Positions 1 through 7,848 of a stretch of 52,905 bases of DNA are shown one piece after another. The notes beneath the pieces were generated by a model that saw nothing but the letters and a program-made list of their open reading frames with translations, was not told where the DNA came from and ran no database searches. The position numbers and the translations under genes were made by a program. The stretch covers positions 1 to 52,905 of the forward strand of contig JAGGRA010000080.1 in assembly GCA_018613035.1 (NCBI GenBank), in the 5' to 3' direction. Numbering within the stretch: the first letter of the stretch is position 1; each line of letters begins with the position of its first letter. Origin of the DNA: Pseudomonas sp. ISL-84. Lineage in GTDB: Bacteria > Bacillota > Bacilli > Bacillales > Cytobacillaceae.

Positions 1-20
1 CCTTTTTGTCTACAAACTGA

Positions 21-46
21 ACAGAGCCGATTGGCTCTGTTTTTTA
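21..46 (+). terminator. intrinsic terminator
   Basis: An 8-bp stem (ACAGAGCC / GGCTCTGT) with a 4-base loop is followed directly by a run of seven T. It reads as a rightward terminator for a gene outside the window. It lies just past the stop of the leftward SLH gene, where its T-tract is on the wrong side, so it would stop that gene only weakly. Confidence 0.75.
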
Positions 47-1099
47 CTCATAAAATTCTTCTTCTTCAAAAAGAGGATAGTAGCTGTAAATCTTCCAATC
101 TCCAGTTACCGGATCCTTTTTCAGATCATAGATTCCATCCATTTCAGTCGTGAAATCCATGTTGAATCCGTCGCTCTTGTATACAACTGTGATCATCATG
201 CCTGTTGCTTCAACTGTTACGAAACGATCCGCTTTGCCAAGGATTTCAAGGTTCAGGTTTTCGTCTTCAATTGTGATCGTGACCTCTTCCTCTTCTCCAG
301 GGAACATAGCACCGCCTAGTTCCAAACCTTCAGCTCTGTAGTAGCCTGTACCATTTTCTTCGTAAAGAGCAGCTAGCTCTTCAAATTTACCAGCTTCCAC
401 AATCGCGTTTTCACGCTTGATGTGATCTGTTAAAAACGCTTTGATAGCTTCATCTGCAGGAAGATTGGATTGCTCCTGGTGTAAAGCACGGTGGATCATA
501 ACCATCGCCTCTGCTCTTGAAGCAAGATTTTTCGGTTTGAATTCTTTTCCATAGCCATTTACGATTTCCGCAGCCGCTGCTTTGCTGATGAATTCAGCAG
601 CCCAGTATTTTGCATCAACGTCAGTAAACGTCTTTCCGCCAGAAGCCGGGAATTGGATTGTCTTTTCAAAAGACTTTACGATTACCTTTGTCATTTCCGC
701 ACGGGTAATATTTTTATTAGGGCCAAATGTTCCATCTGGTGCCCCTTCAATGATGCCCAAAGAGCTGGCAATTTGGATAGGCTCTGAATACCATACACCT
801 GTTTTTACATCAGGGAATGTTACTCCGGCACCATCGGCCTTAAGGCCTAATGCCGTTACAATAATTTTCACAAACTGTGCACGTGTAATATTTTCTTTCG
901 GCTTCACGTACATTTCGTTATCACTGTTCAAAAATCCATCAACGATGTCCGCATTAATCAAATCTTCCATTTCAGCGTAAGCCCAATGCTCATCAATATC
1001 CATTGGAAAATAAGCGTCAAGCGATTTCTCAGCAGCAAAAGCCGAGCTAAAAGGAACCAGTGCAAAGACCAAAACAAGCAATAATTTTACAGCCTTCAA
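44..1099 (-). CDS. SLH-domain surface protein
   Basis: Secreted protein of 351 residues predicted to sit on the cell wall through S-layer homology domains, which bind pyruvylated secondary cell-wall polymers. A clean signal peptide (charged MKAVK, hydrophobic core, cleavage after SAFA) is followed by three SLH repeats at about residues 28-85, 90-148 and 152-210, each with the usual W-A / F-D / G-I-G-F-P signatures. The last ~135 residues form a separate acidic domain with alternating beta strands that I do not recognise; its shape recalls small NTF2-like secreted domains, but that is a guess. A GAGAGGGG ribosome-binding site precedes the ATG. Another SLH-anchored protein lies 2 kb away, so the cell probably carries an S-layer or SLH-displayed enzymes. 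No enzyme motif is visible; the function of the C-terminal part is unknown. Confidence 0.85.
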   Translation of the reverse strand: MKAVKLLLVLVFALVPFSSAFAAEKSLDAYFPMDIDEHWAYAEMEDLINADIVDGFLNSDNEMYVKPKENITRAQFVKIIVTALGLKADGAGVTFPDVKTGVWYSEPIQIASSLGIIEGAPDGTFGPNKNITRAEMTKVIVKSFEKTIQFPASGGKTFTDVDAKYWAAEFISKAAAAEIVNGYGKEFKPKNLASRAEAMVMIHRALHQEQSNLPADEAIKAFLTDHIKRENAIVEAGKFEELAALYEENGTGYYRAEGLELGGAMFPGEEEEVTITIEDENLNLEILGKADRFVTVEATGMMITVVYKSDGFNMDFTTEMDGIYDLKKDPVTGDWKIYSYYPLFEEEEFYE

Positions 1100-1268
1100 T
1101 TTGTTTTTTCCCCTCTCAATATAAGAAATTTTTACTATGCTAAGAGGATAATATATGATTTATAAAATTAAATCTATTAGTAATAAGTGGTAATTATAGA
1201 AAGGGGAGCCTTTTTTTATTTCTGCTCGTTATACTAGAAAAATAGATGGAAATTAGAGGAGATTTTTT

Positions 1269-1874
1269 ATGAGGTGGAAAAGAGTTAGCAATGCGTTCTA
1301 TAGCATGCTTTTTAGCGTAGTAGCTGTATTTATTTTTTTCGATATGTTATCAGATTTCTTATTTGTGATTAGGCAGCAATTTCAAGTTGGAGATGCCTTT
1401 ATTAGAGTTAGGCCCGATATGAAATGGTCCTTGGTCTTGATTATTATCATCACTCTTATCATTAACGGTTTTATCATAGGCAAACCGAAATATTCGAAAT
1501 ACATATTTGGCCTGATATCCGGTTTCTTTATTGGTCAGGGAATTCACTTTGTTTATTATGCTGTCGTAACGACCATTCACGAGAACTCCGTCCATCCTAT
1601 TTGGGGATACTTTATTCTATCTCTTGGAATTGTGAGGATCTTCCTTACTGTACTGGCGGTGGCCCTAATGGTCTTCTTTTATGATAAATGGAAAGGCCGC
1701 TTGAATATTAAATTGTATTTATTGTTTTGTGCTTTAAGCTATTGCTTAGTGCCGATTTATACCATCATGACCATTCTCAATGAAGCTCTGTTTCCGTGGA
1801 TATTTGTTTTAGCGTACAATGCTCCGTTGGTATTTCTTTTTGTCAAAAAAAACGAGCCTCCTATGGGAAATTAA
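1269..1874 (+). CDS. multi-pass membrane protein, unknown function
   Basis: A 201-residue hydrophobic protein with about six predicted membrane segments (near residues 10-32, 52-70, 78-100, 112-135, 152-172 and 175-195). It has no recognisable catalytic motif and I cannot assign a family. The start is well supported by an AGAGGAG ribosome-binding site 7-8 bases before the ATG. The gene is alone on its strand, between two leftward genes, and transcription probably ends at the hairpin at 2091-2123. Base composition is AT-rich compared with the flanking genes, which suggests an accessory gene. Confidence 0.7.
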   Translation: MRWKRVSNAFYSMLFSVVAVFIFFDMLSDFLFVIRQQFQVGDAFIRVRPDMKWSLVLIIIITLIINGFIIGKPKYSKYIFGLISGFFIGQGIHFVYYAVVTTIHENSVHPIWGYFILSLGIVRIFLTVLAVALMVFFYDKWKGRLNIKLYLLFCALSYCLVPIYTIMTILNEALFPWIFVLAYNAPLVFLFVKKNEPPMGN

Positions 1875-2082
1875 TGAAAAATACACGCGAGGTGCGAATC
1901 TGTTTCTTCTGTATTGGAGACATAACACCGGTTACGCAGGTTGATGTTCAGTTCCGCTTTATACCCTTACACTGATATCGTCGAGCCGGTATTCAGCTGG
2001 AACTTCCTGAAAGAATAGATCTGGCACAAGAATCGACCATAATGGGAACTATGGATTTATTGATATTTAGGAGGATTGATAT

Positions 2083-2127
2083 ATGAGTGACAGAGCCTGC
2101 ATGGATAGCAGGCTCTGTTTTTTCTAG
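2083..2127 (+). other. tiny ORF with perfect Shine-Dalgarno overlapping a terminator hairpin
   Basis: A 14-codon ORF (ATG to TAG) has an ideal AGGAGG at 2069-2074 spaced 8 bases from its ATG. The coding bases are almost entirely the terminator hairpin itself. The 200 bases before it (1875-2080) contain no long ORF, only short stretches that look like remnants of coding sequence. It may be the last piece of a decayed gene, a leader peptide, or chance. Translation is not shown by anything else here. Confidence 0.25.
2091..2123 (+). terminator. intrinsic terminator
   Basis: A 10-bp perfect stem (CAGAGCCTGC / GCAGGCTCTG) with a 7-base loop is followed by six T. It would stop rightward transcription from the membrane-protein gene upstream. 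The leftward cell-wall hydrolase gene ends immediately beside it. Confidence 0.8.
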
Positions 2128-2741
2128 TATGCGAAATTATGGTTGCCAATGGCTTTAATGACTTTTCTTGTGAAAATCCACTGATCTGTTGCCGTATTGG
2201 GGTTGTAATAGTATGTAGCGCCTGCAGAAGGATCCCATCCAAGATATGCGTCTTTCACTGCTTGATAGGCGGTTTCATTAGGCTGCTTCCAATATTGGCC
2301 GTCACTTACCGCTGTATAGGCATTTTTCTGGAAAATAACATTTGAGATCGTGCTGGGAAATTCATTCGACTGCACCCTGTTTAAAACAACAGCTGCCACA
2401 GCAACTTGTCCCTCATAGGTTTCTCCACGGGCTTCCCCATAAACAACATGAGCCATCATATCTACATTGCTAAGCATTTCTGAGGTATTTACCCCAACAA
2501 TTCCATCGACCTTTAAACCAAAATCTCTTTGAAAGCTTTCCACAGCATTTGTTGTAACAGGTCCATAGTAGCCTGTTTTTTCTGTTTCAAAATAGCCGAG
2601 CTTTTCTAAAATAGATTGAACGTATGTAACCTCCGAACCTGCAGATCCATTTTTAAGTACAGATGCCTCTGCAGCCGTTTGGCCGACATGCAGGACAAAC
2701 ACCATTGCGATTACTGCTGTAAACCATTTTATGATATTCAA
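2124..2741 (-). CDS. cell-wall hydrolase, SleB/CwlJ type
   Basis: Secreted peptidoglycan hydrolase of 205 residues. After a signal peptide (cleavage near AEA, residues 24-27) comes a peptidoglycan-binding domain 1 (about residues 30-90, with the typical G-x-x-x-V-x-x-x-Q-x-x-L and Y-G-x-x-T motifs) and then a Hydrolase_2 domain (about 95-205) starting with the VYGEARGE motif that contains the catalytic glutamate of SleB/CwlJ lytic transglycosylases. In Bacillus, SleB degrades spore cortex during germination. The layout (binding domain plus Hydrolase_2) is that of SleB, but several paralogues share it, so I do not give the sleB name. It has its own ribosome-binding site (AGGAGAG). The next gene upstream on the same strand lies beyond a terminator, so it is probably a single transcription unit. 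Confidence 0.88.
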   Translation of the reverse strand: MNIIKWFTAVIAMVFVLHVGQTAAEASVLKNGSAGSEVTYVQSILEKLGYFETEKTGYYGPVTTNAVESFQRDFGLKVDGIVGVNTSEMLSNVDMMAHVVYGEARGETYEGQVAVAAVVLNRVQSNEFPSTISNVIFQKNAYTAVSDGQYWKQPNETAYQAVKDAYLGWDPSAGATYYYNPNTATDQWIFTRKVIKAIGNHNFAY

Positions 2742-2895
2742 ATTAATCTCTCCTCATATGTATATAACATTTTTCTTTTATGCTGTTTTGTATCTGTATG
2801 TTTTTCTCTGCCCTCCTTTTCATTTTTATTCCACCCATGTGATTTACCCTTCCTAACAAAGAAAAAACTCCGCATAAAGTTTCAATTATAGGAGG

Positions 2896-2949
2896 GGTAC
2901 CAGGTACCTATACCAGTTGTGCCAACTGGTATAGGTACCTGGTACTTTT
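2896..2949. repeat. REPIN-like palindrome, right-end class (copy A)
   Basis: Two perfect 23-bp arms (2897-2919 and 2923-2945) surround a 3-base TGC loop. The arms begin GTACCAGGTACC and end CCAGTTG. The same arm, with two bases fewer, occurs once at the right end of the RAYT gene (7827-7848), and the whole palindrome recurs at 5291-5343. It sits between convergent/tandem intergenic ends and is followed by TTTT, so it could also act as a terminator. Confidence 0.9.
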
Positions 2950-2955
2950 AGCAAT

Positions 2956-2987
2956 GAAAAAAAGCTGACTCTAAGGCGAGTCAGCTT
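2956..2987 (-). terminator. intrinsic terminator of the 5'-nucleotidase gene
   Basis: On the minus strand a 10-bp perfect stem (AAGCTGACTC / GAGTCAGCTT) with a 6-base loop is followed by a run of T. It begins 20 bases after the nucleotidase stop codon. Confidence 0.88.
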
Positions 2988-3006
2988 CTTTCATTCTATG
3001 ATTCTA

Positions 3007-5169
3007 TTATTTTAGGAATAGAGATAATACTTTGGCACTTTGTGCACGTGTTGCTGTTTCTGTTGGTTTGAAGAGGTCGCCAAATCCAACAACGTACCCA
3101 AGCTCTTCAGCTGCTGCAACAGCATTTTTCATTTCAGCATTAAGCTTTTGAATGTCTTCAAATGATGTTTCTTTTGCTTTGTAATCAGTATCGTTCTTCA
3201 GGTTGTATGCACGGATTAGCATTGTCACCATTTCTGCACGAGTGATTGCTTTCTTAGGCTCGAACGTTTCAGCAGTTGTTCCTTTGATTAATCCATTTGC
3301 ATAGGCAGCATTAATTTCAGCTTTAATATCTTCAGGAAGTTTTCCTAAATCTTTAAATGGCGCTGCTTGATCCGCTGTAAGCTCAAGTGAGCGCACCAGC
3401 AATGAAGCGAACTGAGTACGGGTCAGGCTCTCGCTTGGAGAGAACGTAGTTTCTGATGTACCTTTGATGATGCCTTTTGCTTGGAGGTCTGTAACGAACT
3501 CATAAGCCCAGTGGTCTTCGCTTACATCTTCAAAAGGAGTAACGTCCTCAACTGTCACTTCACTGATACGGCCTTCTGCTTCATACTTAACAGGACTTGG
3601 AAGAGATTTTACATAATCGATTGTTGCTTGAAGGTCTTCCGGTCCTGTTTCAAATTTGTTATCAGCAAGCTCAGAAATTTTATATTGCGGATTTCCATAC
3701 ATATAGTTGTTTACAACAACTGTGTATTCTTTGCTTTTATCAATCTTTGTTCCGTCCGGAAGCATAATGTCTACTACTTTATTTGTTTTGCCGTTCCAAG
3801 TGTACTTAAATCCAGAAATAAGGAAATCAAGTCCGCGAACAGGGTCGATTTGAGTGTTTAACACTTGCTCGATTTCTGCACCAGTCAGGCTTACTTTATT
3901 GAGAACATTTCCGAAGGGCTGTACTGTGAAAAGATCGCCAAGTGTGATTTGGCCAGCGTCAATTCCAGCACGGATTCCGCCGCCGTTCATCATTGCGAAG
4001 TCAGCGTCCATCGCCACTTTCATGCCGTCTGCAATCATGTTTCCAATTCCATGGTCACCAACAGGTCCACGGCTTGGGTATTTGCCTGTCATTTCAACAG
4101 CTGCTTCGTTAATGACTTGCTCCTTGATCGGCTTAACCAGCTCTTCATATTTGTCCAGGATCGCTTTAACCTCAGCATGCGGCTCAACATCCTTCTGGAT
4201 GACCGTTACGACTTCTGCTTCCTTTTTAACAATGTCGCCTGAAACAGGATCGATTTCTAAATCCACATCAGAGAAAGCTGTTCCATATGAATAGGCTTGT
4301 ACAATTAGCTTATTATCAACCATTTTATCTACTTTTACGTGGTTATGGGCAGCAAAAATAACATCGACTTCGTCATCTACTTTTTCTGCGATAACTGAAG
4401 CATCGTATGTTGCGTTGTTGTTATCCTGAGTTGTTGGGTTATGAGCAAGCACGACAATTGCACTAACACCCTGGTCTTTTAGTTCTTTTGTATATTTATT
4501 GATTGCTTCCACTTCATCAGTGATTTGAAGGTTTTCATTGCCTGCCTGGACGATCATAAACGGAGTTTCTTGTGTTACTACACCGATGAATCCGATTTTC
4601 GCACCGCCGACTTCAGCAATATGATATGGATCCAATAAAAGCTTGCCCGTAGATTTGTCATAAGCGTTTGCTGCGATCATTGGGAAGTCGATCCCGTCGT
4701 ATCCTTTAGTTCCTTTTGGATGCTCGCCGCCATTTACCATACGATGCAATTCAGCGATACCTTCATCAAATTCGTGGTTACCCACTGTACCAGCATCAAA
4801 GCCCATTGCTTCAAGAATCTCAATCGTAGGCTCGTCCTGGAAAGATGCAGAGATGAGCGGGCTTCCGCCTACCATATCACCAGCATGAACCAGCAATGAG
4901 TTCGGATTAGTCGCTTCACGTTCTGCTATGTATTGAGCTGTATATTCAATTCCGCCGATTTTACTTTCCTTTGTACCATCGCCATCCAAATCAATAGTCG
5001 AGTTGTAATCAATCTGGCCATGCAGGTCGTTAACGCCCAAAAGCTGAACTTTAATATTCTCTGTCTCAGCCTGAACAAAGCTTGTGCTAAAAGGAGCAGC
5101 AAATGCGCCAACACTCAATGCAGAAGCCAAGGCAATACTTACAACCTTTTTCCCATACTTCCTTAACAT
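3007..5169 (-). CDS. SLH-anchored 5'-nucleotidase / UDP-sugar hydrolase
   Basis: Cell-surface phosphohydrolase of 720 residues that should release phosphate and nucleosides from extracellular nucleotides. A signal peptide (cleavage near VQA, residue 34) precedes a calcineurin-type metallophosphatase domain with the metal-binding motifs DLHGQ (about 49), AGDMVGG (about 95), GNHEFDEG (about 131) and AHNH (about 275). A 5'-nucleotidase C-terminal domain follows (about 350-510) with the substrate-binding NGGGIR and QPFGN motifs. The last ~180 residues are three SLH domains, which replace the LPxTG anchor seen in many Gram-positive homologues. It ends in its own terminator and has a CCCCCT-complementary ribosome-binding site (GGGGGAAATTGAC) before ATG. 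Both sides of the gene carry one copy of the same REPIN-like palindrome. Confidence 0.92.
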   Translation of the reverse strand: MLRKYGKKVVSIALASALSVGAFAAPFSTSFVQAETENIKVQLLGVNDLHGQIDYNSTIDLDGDGTKESKIGGIEYTAQYIAEREATNPNSLLVHAGDMVGGSPLISASFQDEPTIEILEAMGFDAGTVGNHEFDEGIAELHRMVNGGEHPKGTKGYDGIDFPMIAANAYDKSTGKLLLDPYHIAEVGGAKIGFIGVVTQETPFMIVQAGNENLQITDEVEAINKYTKELKDQGVSAIVVLAHNPTTQDNNNATYDASVIAEKVDDEVDVIFAAHNHVKVDKMVDNKLIVQAYSYGTAFSDVDLEIDPVSGDIVKKEAEVVTVIQKDVEPHAEVKAILDKYEELVKPIKEQVINEAAVEMTGKYPSRGPVGDHGIGNMIADGMKVAMDADFAMMNGGGIRAGIDAGQITLGDLFTVQPFGNVLNKVSLTGAEIEQVLNTQIDPVRGLDFLISGFKYTWNGKTNKVVDIMLPDGTKIDKSKEYTVVVNNYMYGNPQYKISELADNKFETGPEDLQATIDYVKSLPSPVKYEAEGRISEVTVEDVTPFEDVSEDHWAYEFVTDLQAKGIIKGTSETTFSPSESLTRTQFASLLVRSLELTADQAAPFKDLGKLPEDIKAEINAAYANGLIKGTTAETFEPKKAITRAEMVTMLIRAYNLKNDTDYKAKETSFEDIQKLNAEMKNAVAAAEELGYVVGFGDLFKPTETATRAQSAKVLSLFLK

Positions 5170-5290
5170 GTCAATTTCCCCCTATAAAACTACTAAATTT
5201 TTCTACCAAAACTATTCTACCAGATTCACATGTAAAAAGAGTAAAAGTTTTGTAAATTACCATAATTTTGTGCAAGCGCCTTCATAAAAT

Positions 5291-5343
5291 GGTACCAGGT
5301 ACCTATACCAGTTGGCGCAACTGGTATAGGTACCTGGTACTTT
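5291..5343. repeat. REPIN-like palindrome, right-end class (copy B)
   Basis: The 23-bp arms (5292-5314 and 5318-5340) are identical to those of copy A at 2897-2945; only the 3-base loop differs (GCG against TGC). Full arm identity with a changed loop is what is expected of REPIN units kept as inverted pairs. It lies 3 bases from the stop codon of the sigma-factor partner gene and is followed by TTTT. Confidence 0.9.
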
Positions 5344-6515
5344 TACAAACTCCCGTGATCTGAAATGATCCATTCTCCGTTTTGGTAACTGAATGTGGCT
5401 TGGAAAGTTCCTTTGCCGTGGAGGTCACTGTCATAGCTTTGAGTGAGGCTGTATTGGCCGTTCTCTTCTTTTTCAAACTGGTACGGCTTCCCTTCCTGAA
5501 AAACAACAAATCCGTCCATAGGAAGATGGTATAAGCCATCGCCTCTCTCTTCTAACCTATAGTGATACAGTTTTTCTATGAGATCCCGTTTCATAAAGCC
5601 AGTAAATTCTTGATAGAATTGCTCTTTTGTTTGATAGCTTTGATGCTTATATTCATCACCAAAATCTCTCAAAACTTTATCCTCAGTCTCGTAGAATTTT
5701 TTCAGCAAATTAATAGCTTCGCTTTCGGTAATAGAAGGCCCCGTTGTTTCCTGTTCGATTACTTTATCTTCACCTTCAACCGCTGCATCATTCTCCTGAT
5801 CTTCGTGCTGAGTAGTACCTGGTTCGCTCTCCTGATTCTCCTCTTCCAGCTGAGCCTCAAGTTCAGCGATATCCTCTTTCAAATAGGATTCATAGCCCTT
5901 TTCTGTAATAATCGAATCCACAATTTTCAAAAGGTCAACTTCGGACATAGCCCCTCCCTGCTCGACAATCTGATAATAGCCTTCATCCTCCCAAACAAGT
6001 GCCGTATGCAATTCTTCTGCTTCAAACTTACTTCCCAGCAGGTTGGAAGCCAAAGGAATATTATTTGAGCTTGCAGTGTTAAAGTCCGGTTCGTCTTTTT
6101 GCATACGATAACTGAAAAACTCTTCTTGATTTGCTTCATTAACATACACATGCTCGTAAACTTCGTCCTTTGTTCGTGTATGTTTAAAAATATATCCCTC
6201 GGGAATGTATGCAGGGGAAATTAGCTCTGGTTTCTTCTCTTCTTTTTCCACAGGAGGGGTTTCAACACTCGGGCCTGCATTTTGAGGCGGTGAATCCATT
6301 GCCGTCAGCTTATAGATTCCAGCAGATGAAACGATTAAAAAAGCTGCAGTAATGGCCACTGGAATCCATTTTTTCACTTTTAAGATCCCTCCCTTTCCTT
6401 TATTCTTCATCTCTATTTTAGATATCACGTTCCGTTTCATTTCATTGGTAAACACAAATCCAGCCAGTTCTTCGTTATGCATTTGATCTTTTATCTTTTT
6501 CAAATCCTTCTCCAT
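5343..6515 (-). CDS. membrane-anchored ECF sigma regulator, DUF4367-containing
   Basis: Probable anti-sigma factor or sigma-linked sensor, 390 residues from the ATG at 6515. A cytoplasmic N-terminal segment (1-45) precedes one membrane helix (about 50-68). The outside part has a DUF4367-like domain (about 95-205, with the P-A-Y-I-P-E-G-Y start and the L-V-W-E-D-E-G strand), a highly acidic linker (about 210-265) and a C-terminal domain that looks NTF2-like (about 270-390). The N-terminus lacks the zinc-binding HxxxCxxC of ZAS anti-sigma factors, so inhibition of the sigma factor is inferred from position: the start lies inside the end of the sigma gene, giving translational coupling. A GTG at 6524 is possible, but AAGGGG sits 8 bases from the ATG at 6515, a better spacing. 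Confidence 0.75.
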   Translation of the reverse strand: MEKDLKKIKDQMHNEELAGFVFTNEMKRNVISKIEMKNKGKGGILKVKKWIPVAITAAFLIVSSAGIYKLTAMDSPPQNAGPSVETPPVEKEEKKPELISPAYIPEGYIFKHTRTKDEVYEHVYVNEANQEEFFSYRMQKDEPDFNTASSNNIPLASNLLGSKFEAEELHTALVWEDEGYYQIVEQGGAMSEVDLLKIVDSIITEKGYESYLKEDIAELEAQLEEENQESEPGTTQHEDQENDAAVEGEDKVIEQETTGPSITESEAINLLKKFYETEDKVLRDFGDEYKHQSYQTKEQFYQEFTGFMKRDLIEKLYHYRLEERGDGLYHLPMDGFVVFQEGKPYQFEKEENGQYSLTQSYDSDLHGKGTFQATFSYQNGEWIISDHGSL

Positions 6516-7026
6516 CTCCTCCACCCCTTTCTGTCATTAAATTCTTGAGTAATTCCCTTCCTCTAACCATGCGGGCTTTAACTGTGCTTAAATTCAAACC
6601 TAAAATTTCACTGATCTCCCCTTGTGAATATTCTTTAAAATAATATAAAAAGATCATTTCTCGATACTTAATTGGCAGCATGAAGACAGCTTCAATTAGT
6701 TCACTCTTGTGCCATTTCTCAAAATACTGCCGCTCTGCCCCAGAATGTTTGGCTGTTATAAAAGAAGAAATATAACCCGTGACCAGCATTTTCCGATGAT
6801 GCCAGCTCTTTAGATAATCCTTACAATGATTAACTGCAACCCTATAAAGCCATGTCTCAATAGCAGCATTCCCTTCAAACGAATCTAGCTTTTCATAGCA
6901 CTTTATAAAAATCTCCTGTGCCAAATCCTCTGCCGTCTGCCTGTTTCTCACATACGAATATGCCAAATGAAGAACCTCTGTCCCATACCGGTCCATCAAA
7001 TCCGCAATCACACGATGCCTATCCAT
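6475..7026 (-). CDS. ECF-family RNA polymerase sigma factor
   Basis: Group IV sigma factor of 183 residues that directs RNA polymerase to stress-type promoters. Sigma region 2 spans about residues 15-80 (with A-E-D-L-A-Q-E-I-F and the W-L-Y-R-V-A-V-N-H-C motif of region 2.4) and region 4 about 120-172 (helix-turn-helix with S-Q-G-E-I-S-E-I-L-G-L-N and V-K-A-R-M-x-R-G). An AGGAGG lies 6 bases before the ATG at 7026; the longer reading from TTG 7044 would place the ribosome-binding site inside the gene. It overlaps the next gene, its likely membrane regulator, by about 40 bases. An ECF-type promoter just upstream suggests self-activation. Which ECF group it belongs to cannot be settled by eye. 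Confidence 0.9.
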   Translation of the reverse strand: MDRHRVIADLMDRYGTEVLHLAYSYVRNRQTAEDLAQEIFIKCYEKLDSFEGNAAIETWLYRVAVNHCKDYLKSWHHRKMLVTGYISSFITAKHSGAERQYFEKWHKSELIEAVFMLPIKYREMIFLYYFKEYSQGEISEILGLNLSTVKARMVRGRELLKNLMTERGGGDGEGFEKDKRSNA

Positions 7027-7068
7027 CCTAACCCTCCTCTCCAAACCCTAACTCAACCTCAACCTTTA

Positions 7069-7096
7069 GACGAAGCTCAAATGGAAAAAGTTATGT
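7069..7096 (-). promoter_or_regulatory. candidate ECF sigma promoter (autoregulatory)
   Basis: On the minus strand ACATAAC is followed after 17 bases by CGTCTAAA. AAC in the -35 and CGTC in the -10 at 16-17 bases are the hallmark of Bacillus ECF promoters of the SigX/SigM/SigV kind. It lies about 40 bases before the ATG of the ECF sigma gene. Confidence 0.6.
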
Positions 7097-7111
7097 AATG
7101 ATTAATTTTAT

Positions 7112-7141
7112 GGTACCAGGTACCACCCGAATTTTGTCGAA
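7112..7141 (+). repeat. REP, left-end class, at the left end of the RAYT unit (copy C)
   Basis: GGTACCAGGTACC (7112-7124) is followed by ACCCGAATTTTGTCGAA. The same 30 bases occur, reverse-complemented, at 11953-11982 and 16635-16664, and a partly degraded 24-base version at 32447-32470. It marks the left border of the transposase unit. Confidence 0.88.
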
Positions 7142-7209
7142 TTAAAAGGATATTTTAGTAACTAAGGAGAATTCTTATTATTGATATTAATATGAAAGGA
7201 GATAAATAG

Positions 7210-7788
7210 ATGGTTCGCCCTAATAGAATATGGAGTCCGGAGCATTTTCACCATGTGGTCAGCCGCGGAAATTGGAGGGCTAATTTGTTTGAGGAGGATT
7301 TGGATTTTATTTCATTTTTGAACATTCTTGACTACACTCACCGTTCTACAAACCTCGAAATTGCCAGCTACTGCTTAATGTCAAATCACTACCACCTCTT
7401 GTTGAGATCCCAGGAAGTATCCCTCTCCAAGGTTATGAGAAAGATCAATAAATCCTATGCGGATTACTACAACAAAAAATATGAGGTAAGCGGTCATTTA
7501 TTCGAAGAACGCTTTTTCAGCAAACCTATTTATGATCTATATGGCCTTCTGGAAGTCAGCCGCTATATTCACATGAATCCTGTAGAAGCCAATATTGCAG
7601 CCGCTCCCCAAAACTACCGCTGGTCCAGCTTTTCCTATTATTTTTACCCCAGAATGAAGAAGCCTTCCTATATTACGCTTACTCCCATAACAGAACTGTT
7701 TTCAGGCGAAGATACAAATATGCAAAAACAGCAGTACTGCAGCTGGATGATTAAAGAGCTCAAAATTGAAAATCTCGCTTCCAAATAG
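7210..7788 (+). CDS. REP-associated tyrosine transposase (RAYT, Y1_Tnp)
   Basis: Single-stranded DNA transposase of the Y1/HUH family, 192 residues, the usual size for a RAYT. The metal-binding HUH motif is H60-Y61-H62 in MSNHYHLLL; the catalytic tyrosine should be Y86 or a neighbour in the K-S-Y-A-D-Y-Y-N segment; the family block Y-I-H-M-N-P-V-E-A (about 119-127) is present. AAGGAG lies 9 bases before the ATG. The gene is bounded by a REP of one class on the left (7112) and of the other class in opposite orientation on the right (7848), and more REPs of both classes are scattered through the window. RAYTs are known to be single-copy domesticated transposases thought to mobilise REP sequences rather than themselves. 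All key residues look intact, so the enzyme may be active. Confidence 0.93.
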   Translation: MVRPNRIWSPEHFHHVVSRGNWRANLFEEDLDFISFLNILDYTHRSTNLEIASYCLMSNHYHLLLRSQEVSLSKVMRKINKSYADYYNKKYEVSGHLFEERFFSKPIYDLYGLLEVSRYIHMNPVEANIAAAPQNYRWSSFSYYFYPRMKKPSYITLTPITELFSGEDTNMQKQQYCSWMIKELKIENLASK

Positions 7789-7826
7789 CGGTTTCCAATA
7801 CTATAACGATGTTTAGTGGTCTAGTG

Positions 7827-7848
7827 ACTGGTATAGGTACCTGGTACC
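7827..7848 (-). repeat. REP, right-end class, at the right end of the RAYT unit (copy C')
   Basis: ACTGGTATAGGTACCTGGTACC on + is the second arm of palindromes A and B lacking only its first two bases. With copy C it forms inverted GGTACC-A-GGTACC / GGTACC-T-GGTACC boundaries of a 737-bp unit (7112-7848). Confidence 0.88.

Noticed and set aside
3854..4294. Rightward ORF within the nucleotidase gene
   Set aside because: Antisense shadow; the product has no plausible domain.
7112..7848. Ordinary IS200/IS605 insertion sequence
   Set aside because: The protein has the RAYT length and motifs, there is no tnpB, and the ends are REP sequences also found alone elsewhere.
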